The notes under the pieces: model-generated
Seen by the model: only the letters and a program-made list of their open reading frames with translations
Databases searched by the model: none
Told to the model about the DNA's origin: nothing
Source of the DNA: Sulfolobus sp. UBA167
GTDB lineage: Archaea > Thermoproteota > Thermoprotei_A > Sulfolobales > Sulfolobaceae
Length of the DNA stretch: 5,230 nt
Assembly (NCBI GenBank): GCA_002495845.1
Contig: DAHF01000114.1
Span: 1 to 5,230, forward strand
Reading direction: 5' to 3'
Part shown: positions 1-5,230 of the stretch, in pieces
Numbering within the stretch: the first letter of the stretch is position 1
How the letters are laid out: the number at the start of each line of letters is the position of its first letter
Made by a program: the position numbers and the translations under genes

Positions 1-984
1 AAGGGAAACTTCACTGTTGATCCTGAACTCGATCCTTTTACCCTTGAGTATCCCTTCGTCTTACCATACTACTTGGCTAACTTAACTTACGGAATCTCAT
101 CTCCTACTTCATCTCTTGTGTTTGAGTTCTCTAAAGAGATTACGGTTAATCTAGACGGGAATCAAGAGACAGCTTATAAGTATGAGTTAATCGATGGTAC
201 TGGAAATAAGTATAACATGACAGTTTTAAGTAATGGAGTTATTTACCAACTAGATAACTCTACTTTCAATATGTCGCTCATAAACTTTGGCGTCTTTAAG
301 TTGAGTTTAGCTAACGTTATGTCCAACTTGAATCAAGGGGATATAAATTCTACATATCAATACTCGCTCTATGAGTTCAGTCCCACAGCCGGTATCATGC
401 TTCCCACTTCGGAGATAGAGGTTTTCTATCCTTTAGCCTTCTCTAACGGGGTAATTGCCCTAACTGAGTTTGAGCTAAAGACATTGCCAAACGAGTCCGT
501 AGTATCTCCTAGGTCCATAGATGGGGTCTCAGTATATAATTACCTCAGCTTGAACGAATTCAATGAGACCTTTACTACGTTCTCTCCCCAAGTGGGAGAT
601 AAGAACATAACTTTCAACGGGGAGAACTTCGTGTTAGTTAATCAGACTAAGGTGACGACACCAGCTGGTACTTTCACTTCTTACCTTTATAAGAACGTCA
701 CTTCCGCCGGCTCTTTGATTCAGTACCTTTATCTGGGAAATGACGGGCTAATGCTTAAGCTCAAGGAAGTTAGTGTCTCTACGGGGACTTCTACCACTGA
801 GGGTGAGATATCCTTCATAGGTAACAATTACATTTCCCCTAGCGTTACTTACCCTTACCATAGCTTGAGCGACACTAACTTGCCTTACAAGCCAGTGAAC
901 TCATATGATTCCATGGTAATTGCTGTGGTTGTCACTTTAGTAATTGTTGCAATCCTATTACTTCTTCATAGGAGATTCGGGTAA
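1..984 (+). CDS. Secreted, C-terminally membrane-anchored glycoprotein (5'-truncated by the window)
   Basis: The frame is open from the first base, so the gene starts upstream; a TTG at 73 is only an internal codon. The visible 327 residues are rich in Ser, Thr, Asn, Tyr and Phe, with no Cys, as expected of an extracellular beta-sheet protein. Eleven N-glycosylation sequons (NFT, NLT, NMT, NST, NMS, NST, NES, NET, NIT, NQT, NVT) are spread over the first two thirds. The C-terminus is one hydrophobic helix (about fragment residues 305-322, bases 913-966) followed by the basic tail HRRFG, giving a type I topology: ectodomain outside, short tail inside. Around bases 643-780 the pattern TTPAGTFTSYLYK...YLYLGNDGLMLKL recalls LolA/DUF3108-like sheet domains, a weak resemblance only. 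I do not recognise the family. A role on the cell surface is inferred; no catalytic motif is visible. It is followed after 64 bp by gdhA, which has its own promoter. Confidence 0.8.
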   Translation, partial: KGNFTVDPELDPFTLEYPFVLPYYLANLTYGISSPTSSLVFEFSKEITVNLDGNQETAYKYELIDGTGNKYNMTVLSNGVIYQLDNSTFNMSLINFGVFKLSLANVMSNLNQGDINSTYQYSLYEFSPTAGIMLPTSEIEVFYPLAFSNGVIALTEFELKTLPNESVVSPRSIDGVSVYNYLSLNEFNETFTTFSPQVGDKNITFNGENFVLVNQTKVTTPAGTFTSYLYKNVTSAGSLIQYLYLGNDGLMLKLKEVSVSTGTSTTEGEISFIGNNYISPSVTYPYHSLSDTNLPYKPVNSYDSMVIAVVVTLVIVAILLLLHRRFG

Positions 985-993
985 GATACGATA

Positions 994-1002
994 TTTTTTA
1001 AA
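994..1002 (+). promoter_or_regulatory. T6 tract with TTTAAA: possible terminator of the upstream gene and/or distal TATA box for gdhA
   Basis: Ten bases after the stop codon of the surface-protein gene there is a run of six T (994-999) running into TTTAAA (997-1002). A T-run here could end the upstream transcript in the archaeal manner. The same bases form a TATA-like box centred about 28 bp before a TTG at 1028 that is in frame with gdhA, so it could also drive a longer gdhA transcript. Sequence alone cannot separate the two roles. Confidence 0.35.
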
Positions 1003-1010
1003 TCAAATAG

Positions 1011-1026
1011 AAAAAAGATTTTAATA
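1011..1026 (+). promoter_or_regulatory. BRE/TATA promoter of gdhA
   Basis: A purine-rich AAAAAAG (1011-1017), resembling a BRE, is followed by the TATA-like box TTTTAATA (1019-1026). The box is centred about 26 bp before the ATG at 1049, the usual archaeal TATA-to-start-site distance, so transcription should begin at or next to the start codon. No Shine-Dalgarno match to the GAGGTGA type lies before that ATG, which agrees with a leaderless mRNA. Confidence 0.6.
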
Positions 1027-1048
1027 TTTGAAAGAAGAACTGTCTTTT

Positions 1049-2317
1049 ATGAGCATAGTTTATTCTGATATAGTATCATCGGATCTTTATACTCAACAAC
1101 TTAAGAAGCTAGAGAGGGTAGCTCAAATACTTTCCTTAGATAAAGCTGTGCTTGATTCACTTTCACAACCCGAAAGGGTAATCCAAGTTAAGATAAACAT
1201 CAAGGGAAATGATGGAACAGTTAAGACGTTCACAGGTTGGAGGTCTCAGCACAACAGTGCGCTAGGTCCATATAAGGGAGGGGTGAGGTTCTCACCTAAC
1301 GTCACTCAAACGGAGGTTATAGCGCTTTCTATGATGATGACGTGGAAGAACTCTCTCTTAGGTTTACCTTACGGTGGAGGAAAAGGAGGGATAAGAGTTG
1401 ATCCCAAAAGCCTTCAGAGGGACGAGCTGGAGAGACTTTCAAGAGGGTATGTAAAGGCAATATATAACTATATTGGTAGCGACATTGATATACCAGCTCC
1501 AGACCTGAACACGGACCCACAAATAATGGCTTGGTTCTTGGACGAATACGTTAAGGTAAGCGGAAAGGTAGACTTCGCTTCATTCACAGGAAAGCCAGTT
1601 GAAATAGGAGGGCTTAGCGTGAGGGAATACAGCACTGGACTAGGACTTTCCGTCATAGCTAAATCAGCTGCCGAGAAGTTCATAGGTGGGATAGAAGGCA
1701 AGAGAGTGATAATCCAAGGATTTGGAAACGTAGGGTACTACGCAGCCAAGTTCATCAATGAGATGGGCGGGAAAGTGATTGGAGTCAGCGACTCTAAAGG
1801 AGGAGTAATAAACGAAGCTGGAATAGATGTCAATAAACTAGTTGAATTGAAGAAAAGTGGAGGAGTAGTATCTTCATACGAAGGGAAGAAGGTTACTAAT
1901 GAGCAACTTCTAACCTCGGAGTGCGATATTCTGATACCTGCTGCGGTAGAGAACGTTGTAAATAAGACCAACGCGTCTCACATAAAAGCTAAGATGATAG
2001 TTGAAGGGGCTAATGGTCCTCTTACTGCTGATGCCGACGAAATATTGAGGAAAATGGACGTTGTTGTCATCCCTGATATACTAGCTAACTCAGGCGGTGT
2101 GGTAGGGAGTTACGTGGAGTGGGCTAACAACAAGATGGGTGAAATAGTGGAGGATGAAGAGGCCAAGAAGTTAATTATAAGTAGAATGGAAAGAGCCTTC
2201 TCTTCCATGTACAGTGAGCATGAAAGGAGGTTCTCAGAATATGATTTGAGGACATCTGCTATGGCAATATCAATAGATAGGGTAGTGAAAGCGTCAAAGC
2301 TTAGGGGTATGATGTAG
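1049..2317 (+). CDS. gdhA: Glutamate dehydrogenase, NAD(P)-dependent
   Basis: Catalyses reversible oxidative deamination of glutamate to 2-oxoglutarate and ammonia in the cytoplasm, linking nitrogen assimilation to the TCA cycle; family enzymes are hexamers. The 422 residues match the usual archaeal length of about 420. The N-terminal Glu/Leu/Phe/Val dehydrogenase domain carries GPYKGGVRF (73-81), the glycine-rich LPYGGGKGG (106-114) with catalytic Lys112, and PAPDLNTD (149-156) with catalytic Asp152. The C-terminal Rossmann domain has GFGNVG (224-229) and an acidic residue in VSDSKGG (246-252) near the cofactor ribose. VEGANGPLT (318-326) and the DILANSGGVVGSYVEW stretch (343-358) are further hallmarks. 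From memory it aligns without gaps of note to the Saccharolobus solfataricus enzyme, which accepts NAD and NADP; cofactor choice here is not determined. ATG 1049 is preferred over the in-frame TTG at 1028 because the TATA box fits leaderless initiation and the N-terminus then better matches the homologue. Apparently monocistronic. Confidence 0.96.
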   Translation: MSIVYSDIVSSDLYTQQLKKLERVAQILSLDKAVLDSLSQPERVIQVKINIKGNDGTVKTFTGWRSQHNSALGPYKGGVRFSPNVTQTEVIALSMMMTWKNSLLGLPYGGGKGGIRVDPKSLQRDELERLSRGYVKAIYNYIGSDIDIPAPDLNTDPQIMAWFLDEYVKVSGKVDFASFTGKPVEIGGLSVREYSTGLGLSVIAKSAAEKFIGGIEGKRVIIQGFGNVGYYAAKFINEMGGKVIGVSDSKGGVINEAGIDVNKLVELKKSGGVVSSYEGKKVTNEQLLTSECDILIPAAVENVVNKTNASHIKAKMIVEGANGPLTADADEILRKMDVVVIPDILANSGGVVGSYVEWANNKMGEIVEDEEAKKLIISRMERAFSSMYSEHERRFSEYDLRTSAMAISIDRVVKASKLRGMM

Positions 2318-2331
2318 AATTTCCTAAATTA

Positions 2332-2383
2332 AGAGAGAACTGGTCGTAGTTTTAGCTATGCGCGTCTCTCTCCATTATTTTTT
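2332..2383 (+). terminator. Probable gdhA terminator: long-range inverted repeat plus T6 tract
   Basis: Fifteen bases after the gdhA stop, AGAGAGA (2332-2338) is complementary to TCTCTCT (2365-2371). Between them, CGTAG (2345-2349) can pair with CTATG (2356-2360) using one G-U pair, so a two-part stem is possible. A T-rich stretch ending in T6 (2378-2383) follows. Archaeal termination depends mainly on T-tracts, so the T6 is the stronger evidence; the stem is an inference. Confidence 0.45.
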
Positions 2384-2485
2384 ATGCCTTTCTATACGGT
2401 TTGACAGGATGGAAGAGGATTTTTGTTTCCTAAATAGAAATTTTACATTTAAATTGGATTTGTGCTGTTAGGCAATCACATGGAA

Positions 2486-2512
2486 TCTGATCTCATTTTT
2501 TTAAAAATCAGA
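2486..2512. repeat. Inverted repeat TCTGAT/ATCAGA with T7/A5 core in the convergent intergenic region
   Basis: TCTGAT (2486-2491) and ATCAGA (2507-2512) are perfect inverted copies separated by 15 bases that include T7 (2496-2502) and A5 (2503-2507). The element sits between the ends of gdhA (+) and the DUF131-type gene (-) and offers a T-tract on each strand, so it could serve as a back-up bidirectional terminator. The A/T core alone could also look like a TATA box. The other bases of this 281-bp gap hold no credible gene. Confidence 0.4.
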
Positions 2513-2598
2513 CAATTTCAATTTATAGTAACGATTTTATGTAATATATTCTATCGAAACAAAATGTTCTAAAGGTTATATACGCACATGTTTTCTAT

Positions 2599-2886
2599 CT
2601 AGATGATGAAAGGTATTACGTAAAACAGCACTAAAATTATGGTAATCACGATAGCAGCTATCATCATCCATTTCGATATTCTTTTGGAGGAGCCAAAGAC
2701 GATTGGTATTGGACCTATGAATATAACGCCTCCAAACTCGCTCTTTTCTTCCTGTTTCCCCTCTTCATCCTCCTTTTCTCTATTGTATTTCTTAATTCCT
2801 TTGAAGAACTCATAAAATATACCTATGAAGACCACAAAGAATCCAATCAGTATGATTATAGTACCTACTTCTACAAGGCTTTGCAT
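2599..2886 (-). CDS. DUF131 (TIGR00304-like) archaeal two-helix membrane protein
   Basis: A 95-residue membrane protein. Helix 1 spans about residues 5-28, then a highly charged loop rich in Lys and Glu (29-50), then the conserved-looking segment GGVIFIGPIPIVFGSS (52-67), and helix 2 at about 73-95 reaching the C-terminus. Two helices around a GGV-x-x-IGPIPIVFG motif are the mark of the archaeal DUF131 family as I recall it; that family has no established function. The ATG follows the ATPase stop by four bases (the junction reads TAG TAA C ATG), so the two genes are almost certainly cotranscribed and perhaps translationally coupled. No Shine-Dalgarno sequence is evident. An A/T-rich stretch about 28 bp upstream, inside the ATPase gene (roughly 2909-2922), could act as a weak internal promoter. 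The protein could anchor a partner at the membrane, but that is speculation. Confidence 0.82.
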   Translation of the reverse strand: MQSLVEVGTIIILIGFFVVFIGIFYEFFKGIKKYNREKEDEEGKQEEKSEFGGVIFIGPIPIVFGSSKRISKWMMIAAIVITIILVLFYVIPFII

Positions 2887-2890
2887 GTTA

Positions 2891-4378
2891 CTAATTTACG
2901 GCTTGGATGGATTTAATTTTATTTGCGAGAATCTCTATCTCTTTCGGTATCTCTACGGTATCCACTTGGCTTATCATTTCTCCTATAGACGTCCTCAGTT
3001 GATTATAGTCAATTCCTCTCTTCTTCATTAAGTTGTAAAGCCACTTCAAGTTCTCTTCCTTTCCTAAGTCCTTCAACTCTTTATCATCAGGAGATATCCC
3101 AACGTTCTTTAATACGTTAAGCAAAACCTGCTTGTTATAATAACTCTCAACTTCTCTCGTCATCTGGACACAGTAATCCCTCAAACTGATGTCTATGCTG
3201 TCACACATGCCTAGAAATATGGTATCAAGCTTGAGCATTTTCCTCAACTTCAGCCAGTTGTCTAGCTCTAGGTTAGACGTGACCTTAAAGATCTGTACTC
3301 CACTGTCCTCTGGAACTATGTTTAGTCTCCTTAACCAGTTGCTCACTACTACCGGTTCAGCGTTATTGTCAACGAGGATTACTATTCTATTGAAGACTAT
3401 GTCGCTCAGGTTGGCTTTCAGAATGCTTAATATGTTCTTAAGCCCTTCCCTGGGTTTGGCTAGAACTGCGGTAGAGCTACCTTGGTTTCTTCTTAACACG
3501 ATATAAGAATCAACTGTAGATGAGACTATGTAAGGAGAATGAGTGGTAACAAAAGCTTGCAAAATTCCGGAGTCAGTCCAGTTTTTCATAAGTTTCATTA
3601 TCTTAGACTGGAGAGTAGGGTGCATGTTAATTTCCGGCTCCTCTACAAGGAGGATTTTGTTTCCGCTGAGCCAAATGATGAAGAGCATTAGGAGGACTCT
3701 TTGGAAACCGCTTGCGGCCCAGTCTATGTATATGGGCATGTCATATACGTTAAGAACTAGCTTTCTGCCTTCCCAGAACTCCATTCCCTTTATCTCTGGT
3801 ATAGTCTTACTTACTAAGTTGACGAAGTCATACCAATATCTCCTCAGGTTTATTGGAGAGCTGTTCATGTCCATCATTCTCTTCATGGTCTCATCGAAGT
3901 ACGTCTGGTCAAATATTGGGACATATTCTACATGTTGTGAAGCGTAATCTGATATTTTCCTTACCATCTGCAAGTCGTCCTTCCCCGGAGGGGACCCATT
4001 GATCACTAGCCTATTAACGTTCCACTCAGCGTATCCTCCACTATACTTCACTTCGTTCTCTACCTCTAGAATTATCGGAGCGTTCTTTCCTAGTATTTTG
4101 TTTGCTTCTTCTGAAGTGAATTCTACTCTCCCTCCGAGTTTCATTTCAGACGACGTATCGTAACCTTTCCAGAGGAGGAGAAGATCGTTGTTTCTATCCT
4201 CGATAGACTTCTTCTCAATCCCTGAGGACAAGTTCCTCAGGAAAAGGTAAATTGCAGTCAGGAAGTTAGTCTTTCCGTATCCATTATATCCTACAACTAC
4301 GTTGAATCCTCCTATGTCGTTTAATTCTATTTCTGATATACTCTTAAAGTTCCTTATATGTAAGTCGGTAATCTTCAC
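2891..4378 (-). CDS. OLD-like AAA family ATPase with a degenerate TOPRIM-like C-terminal region
   Basis: A 495-residue ABC/RecF-class ATPase. Opening MKITDLHIRNFKSI is the typical first strand of AAA_15/AAA_21 and OLD proteins, so the GTG start is well placed; the frame has a stop three codons upstream. Motifs in order: Walker A GYNGYGKT (30-37, Lys36), signature-like ASGFQR (222-227), Walker B ILLVEEPE (242-249) with tandem Glu, and the H-loop VTTHSP (277-282, His280). Only about 180 residues, without an obvious long coiled coil, separate Walker A from the signature, which argues against SMC/Rad50. The C-terminal part begins RIVILVDNNAEPVVVSNWL (331-349), laid out like the TOPRIM strand of OLD nucleases but with Asp-Asn where Glu-Gly is expected; CDSID (392-396) may replace the DxD motif. 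ATP binding looks intact while nuclease activity is doubtful. Substrate unknown: DNA maintenance or defence are possible. It heads a two-gene unit with the DUF131-type protein. Confidence 0.87.
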   Translation of the reverse strand: MKITDLHIRNFKSISEIELNDIGGFNVVVGYNGYGKTNFLTAIYLFLRNLSSGIEKKSIEDRNNDLLLLWKGYDTSSEMKLGGRVEFTSEEANKILGKNAPIILEVENEVKYSGGYAEWNVNRLVINGSPPGKDDLQMVRKISDYASQHVEYVPIFDQTYFDETMKRMMDMNSSPINLRRYWYDFVNLVSKTIPEIKGMEFWEGRKLVLNVYDMPIYIDWAASGFQRVLLMLFIIWLSGNKILLVEEPEINMHPTLQSKIMKLMKNWTDSGILQAFVTTHSPYIVSSTVDSYIVLRRNQGSSTAVLAKPREGLKNILSILKANLSDIVFNRIVILVDNNAEPVVVSNWLRRLNIVPEDSGVQIFKVTSNLELDNWLKLRKMLKLDTIFLGMCDSIDISLRDYCVQMTREVESYYNKQVLLNVLKNVGISPDDKELKDLGKEENLKWLYNLMKKRGIDYNQLRTSIGEMISQVDTVEIPKEIEILANKIKSIQAVN

Positions 4379-4383
4379 TGTCC

Positions 4384-4388
4384 ATCAC
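4384..4388 (-). promoter_or_regulatory. Shine-Dalgarno-like GTGAT before the GTG start of the ATPase
   Basis: On the minus strand GTGAT lies five bases before the GTG start codon (4378-4376) and matches part of the archaeal TGAGGTGATCC complement to the 16S rRNA 3' end. It supports initiation at this GTG. An ATG at 4385-4383 overlaps the site but is out of frame with the ATPase. Confidence 0.45.
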
Positions 4389-4410
4389 AAGTAATACTGT
4401 AGGAATGGAG

Positions 4411-4418
4411 TTATATTC
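4411..4418 (-). promoter_or_regulatory. Possible TATA box for the ATPase/DUF131 operon
   Basis: On the minus strand GAATATAA is centred about 36 bp before the GTG start. A start site 26 bp downstream would fall near 4388 and give a leader of about ten bases beginning at the Shine-Dalgarno-like sequence. No clear BRE is seen, so this is tentative; the alternative is read-through from the SDR gene. Confidence 0.35.
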
Positions 4419-4454
4419 CTTGAGTACTTTGTTCAATGTTTTTTCTCTATCTAG

Positions 4455-4461
4455 AAAAAAA
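4455..4461 (-). terminator. T7 tract terminating the SDR gene
   Basis: Reading the minus strand, a run of seven T begins 24 bases after the SDR stop codon (TAA, 4488-4486), within the 107-bp gap before the ATPase gene. No GC-rich stem precedes it, which is normal for archaeal intrinsic terminators. It suggests that the SDR and the ATPase are separate transcription units. Confidence 0.5.
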
Positions 4462-4485
4462 CGTGGTATTATCTGCCCTACACTT

Positions 4486-5230
4486 TTAAAAGATTCCTCT
4501 AATAACTCCTCCATCCACACTGATCAGTTGTCCCGTGATGTAGGTGGAAAGCGAGGAAGCTAGGAACAGGAACACGTTAGCTATTTCTTCAGGGCTTCCG
4601 ATCCTCCTCAAAGGTATCTCTGAAGTTATGTTCCTCATGACCTCTTCCTCAGTCTTACCTTCCCTTAGAGCCCTGTCTTTTACTAGTTGCGAAACCCTTT
4701 CTGTCATAGTCCAACCCGGCAAAACTCCGTTGACTAATATCTCCTTCTCTGCAAGCTCATTCGACGCGGTCTTGACTAGCCCTGCTAATGACAGTCTCAC
4801 TACATTAGACAAGTCTAAGTTAGGCAGTGGTTCCCTCAGGGTCATGGAAGCTGATAAGATGATCCTTCCTCCTTTTTTCATGACCTTTGAAACTTCTCTT
4901 ACTCCTACAACAGCGTTGAGGAGCAAGAGGTTGAATGCATCCTTCCAGTCTTCATCCGAAAGGGTGAGGACGTTGCCAGGCTTCGGAGAGCCAGTGACAT
5001 AGCAAAAGACGTCTATTCCGTTCATTTTCTCGTATGCTTCGTTAATCAGGGACTTTACGTCATCGACGTTTCTCATGTCTGCTAAAAAGGAGTGGACTTT
5101 CCCAAGTTTCGACAGTTCGGAGCGGGCTTTCTCTAGCCTTTCCTTTGAGTGGGACGATATTGATACTTCGGCTCCCTCTAAGAGGAACGCCTTGGCTATC
5201 GCAAAGCCTATCCCTTTGCTCGACGCAGTG
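4486..5230 (-). CDS. SDR-family oxidoreductase, BKR-like divergent subgroup (N-terminus cut by window edge)
   Basis: The frame runs to the window edge, so the ATG at 5076-5074 is internal; upstream codons encode TASSKGIGFAIAKAF, the Rossmann TGxxxGIG motif with Ala for the first Gly. About 8-10 residues are probably missing before it. Other SDR features follow: LADMRNVDDV at the cofactor-adenine site, YVTGSPKPG in place of the usual NNAG, VLPGWTMTERV after the active site, and a C-terminus of typical form, ITGQLISVDGG. The catalytic Ser is present (codon 4848-4846), but the YxxxK position reads SNVVR: Ser (4809-4807) replaces Tyr and Arg (4797-4795) replaces Lys; the tetrad Asn is not evident either. 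The LSNVVR pattern matches a known BKR-like SDR subgroup (cd05344, from memory) described as lacking the canonical tetrad. Substrate unknown; annotation as a 3-oxoacyl-ACP reductase would be unsafe. Its promoter lies outside the window, and a T7 tract follows it. Confidence 0.9.
   Translation of the reverse strand, partial: TASSKGIGFAIAKAFLLEGAEVSISSHSKERLEKARSELSKLGKVHSFLADMRNVDDVKSLINEAYEKMNGIDVFCYVTGSPKPGNVLTLSDEDWKDAFNLLLLNAVVGVREVSKVMKKGGRIILSASMTLREPLPNLDLSNVVRLSLAGLVKTASNELAEKEILVNGVLPGWTMTERVSQLVKDRALREGKTEEEVMRNITSEIPLRRIGSPEEIANVFLFLASSLSTYITGQLISVDGGVIRGIF

Noticed and set aside
1329..1971. Three minus-strand open frames of 63-77 codons inside gdhA
   Set aside because: They lie wholly within the clearly coding gdhA frame, have no plausible promoter or family signal, and read as mirror frames of the real gene.
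2409..2471. 20-codon plus-strand ORF starting with ATG at 2409, with a T-rich stretch about 26 bp upstream
   Set aside because: Very short, of biased composition, and in an AT-rich gap; the upstream T-run is better explained as the gdhA terminator.
2601..2610. GATGATGA resembling the C box of an archaeal C/D sRNA
   Set aside because: No CTGA D or D' box at suitable spacing; the bases are the complement of the last codons of the DUF131-type gene.
2825..3947. Plus-strand ORFs of 68, 105 and 134 codons opposite the ATPase
   Set aside because: The minus strand carries an ATPase with ordered Walker, signature and H-loop motifs; these frames have no recognisable domain and are antisense shadows.
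4544..5002. Plus-strand ORF of 152 codons opposite the SDR gene
   Set aside because: The minus-strand SDR frame has strong family motifs throughout; the plus-strand translation is a Ser/Thr/Leu-rich mirror frame.
5074..5076. ATG as the true start of the SDR gene
   Set aside because: The frame continues upstream to the window edge and encodes the Rossmann TASSKGIG motif, so a start here would lack the cofactor site.
1..5230. tRNA/rRNA genes, CRISPR repeats, IS elements or attachment sites
   Set aside because: No regularly spaced direct repeats, terminal inverted repeats, transposase or integrase motifs, or cloverleaf-like sequence were found on reading both strands.

Overview
The window looks like a stretch of chromosome from a thermoacidophilic crenarchaeon of the order Sulfolobales. 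The main reason is a glutamate dehydrogenase that, compared from memory, is very close to the Saccharolobus/Sulfolobus enzyme along its whole length. Supporting signs are an archaeal BRE/TATA element about 26 bp upstream of that gene's ATG (leaderless style), T-tract terminators without strong GC hairpins, a DUF131-type archaeal membrane protein, and a surface protein rich in N-glycosylation sequons with a C-terminal membrane anchor. No RNA gene, CRISPR array, insertion sequence or phage-like gene was seen. Genus and species cannot be fixed from the sequence alone.

Layout: 1-984 (+) is the 3' part of a gene for a secreted, probably glycosylated, membrane-anchored protein. 1049-2317 (+) is a complete glutamate dehydrogenase gene (gdhA) with its own promoter. 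2318-2598 is an AT-rich convergent intergenic region with T-tracts, a small inverted repeat and TATA-like elements. The rest is on the minus strand: read in the direction of transcription, a 5'-truncated SDR-family gene (5230-4486), a 107-bp gap with a T7 tract, an OLD-like/AAA ATPase gene (4378-2891) and, four bases after its stop, a 95-residue two-helix membrane protein of the DUF131 type (2886-2599).

How the genes relate: gdhA is core nitrogen/carbon metabolism and appears to be transcribed alone. The surface protein and the SDR are cut by the window edges, so their operon context is unknown. The only tight linkage is the ATPase plus the membrane protein, which probably share a transcript. 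Two proteins have degraded catalytic motifs. The SDR has Ser and Arg where the catalytic Tyr and Lys should be, as in a known divergent BKR-like SDR subgroup. The ATPase has intact nucleotide-binding motifs but an eroded TOPRIM-like region. Apart from the ATPase/membrane-protein pair the region reads as ordinary chromosome, and I see no proof of a new defence or mobile system.
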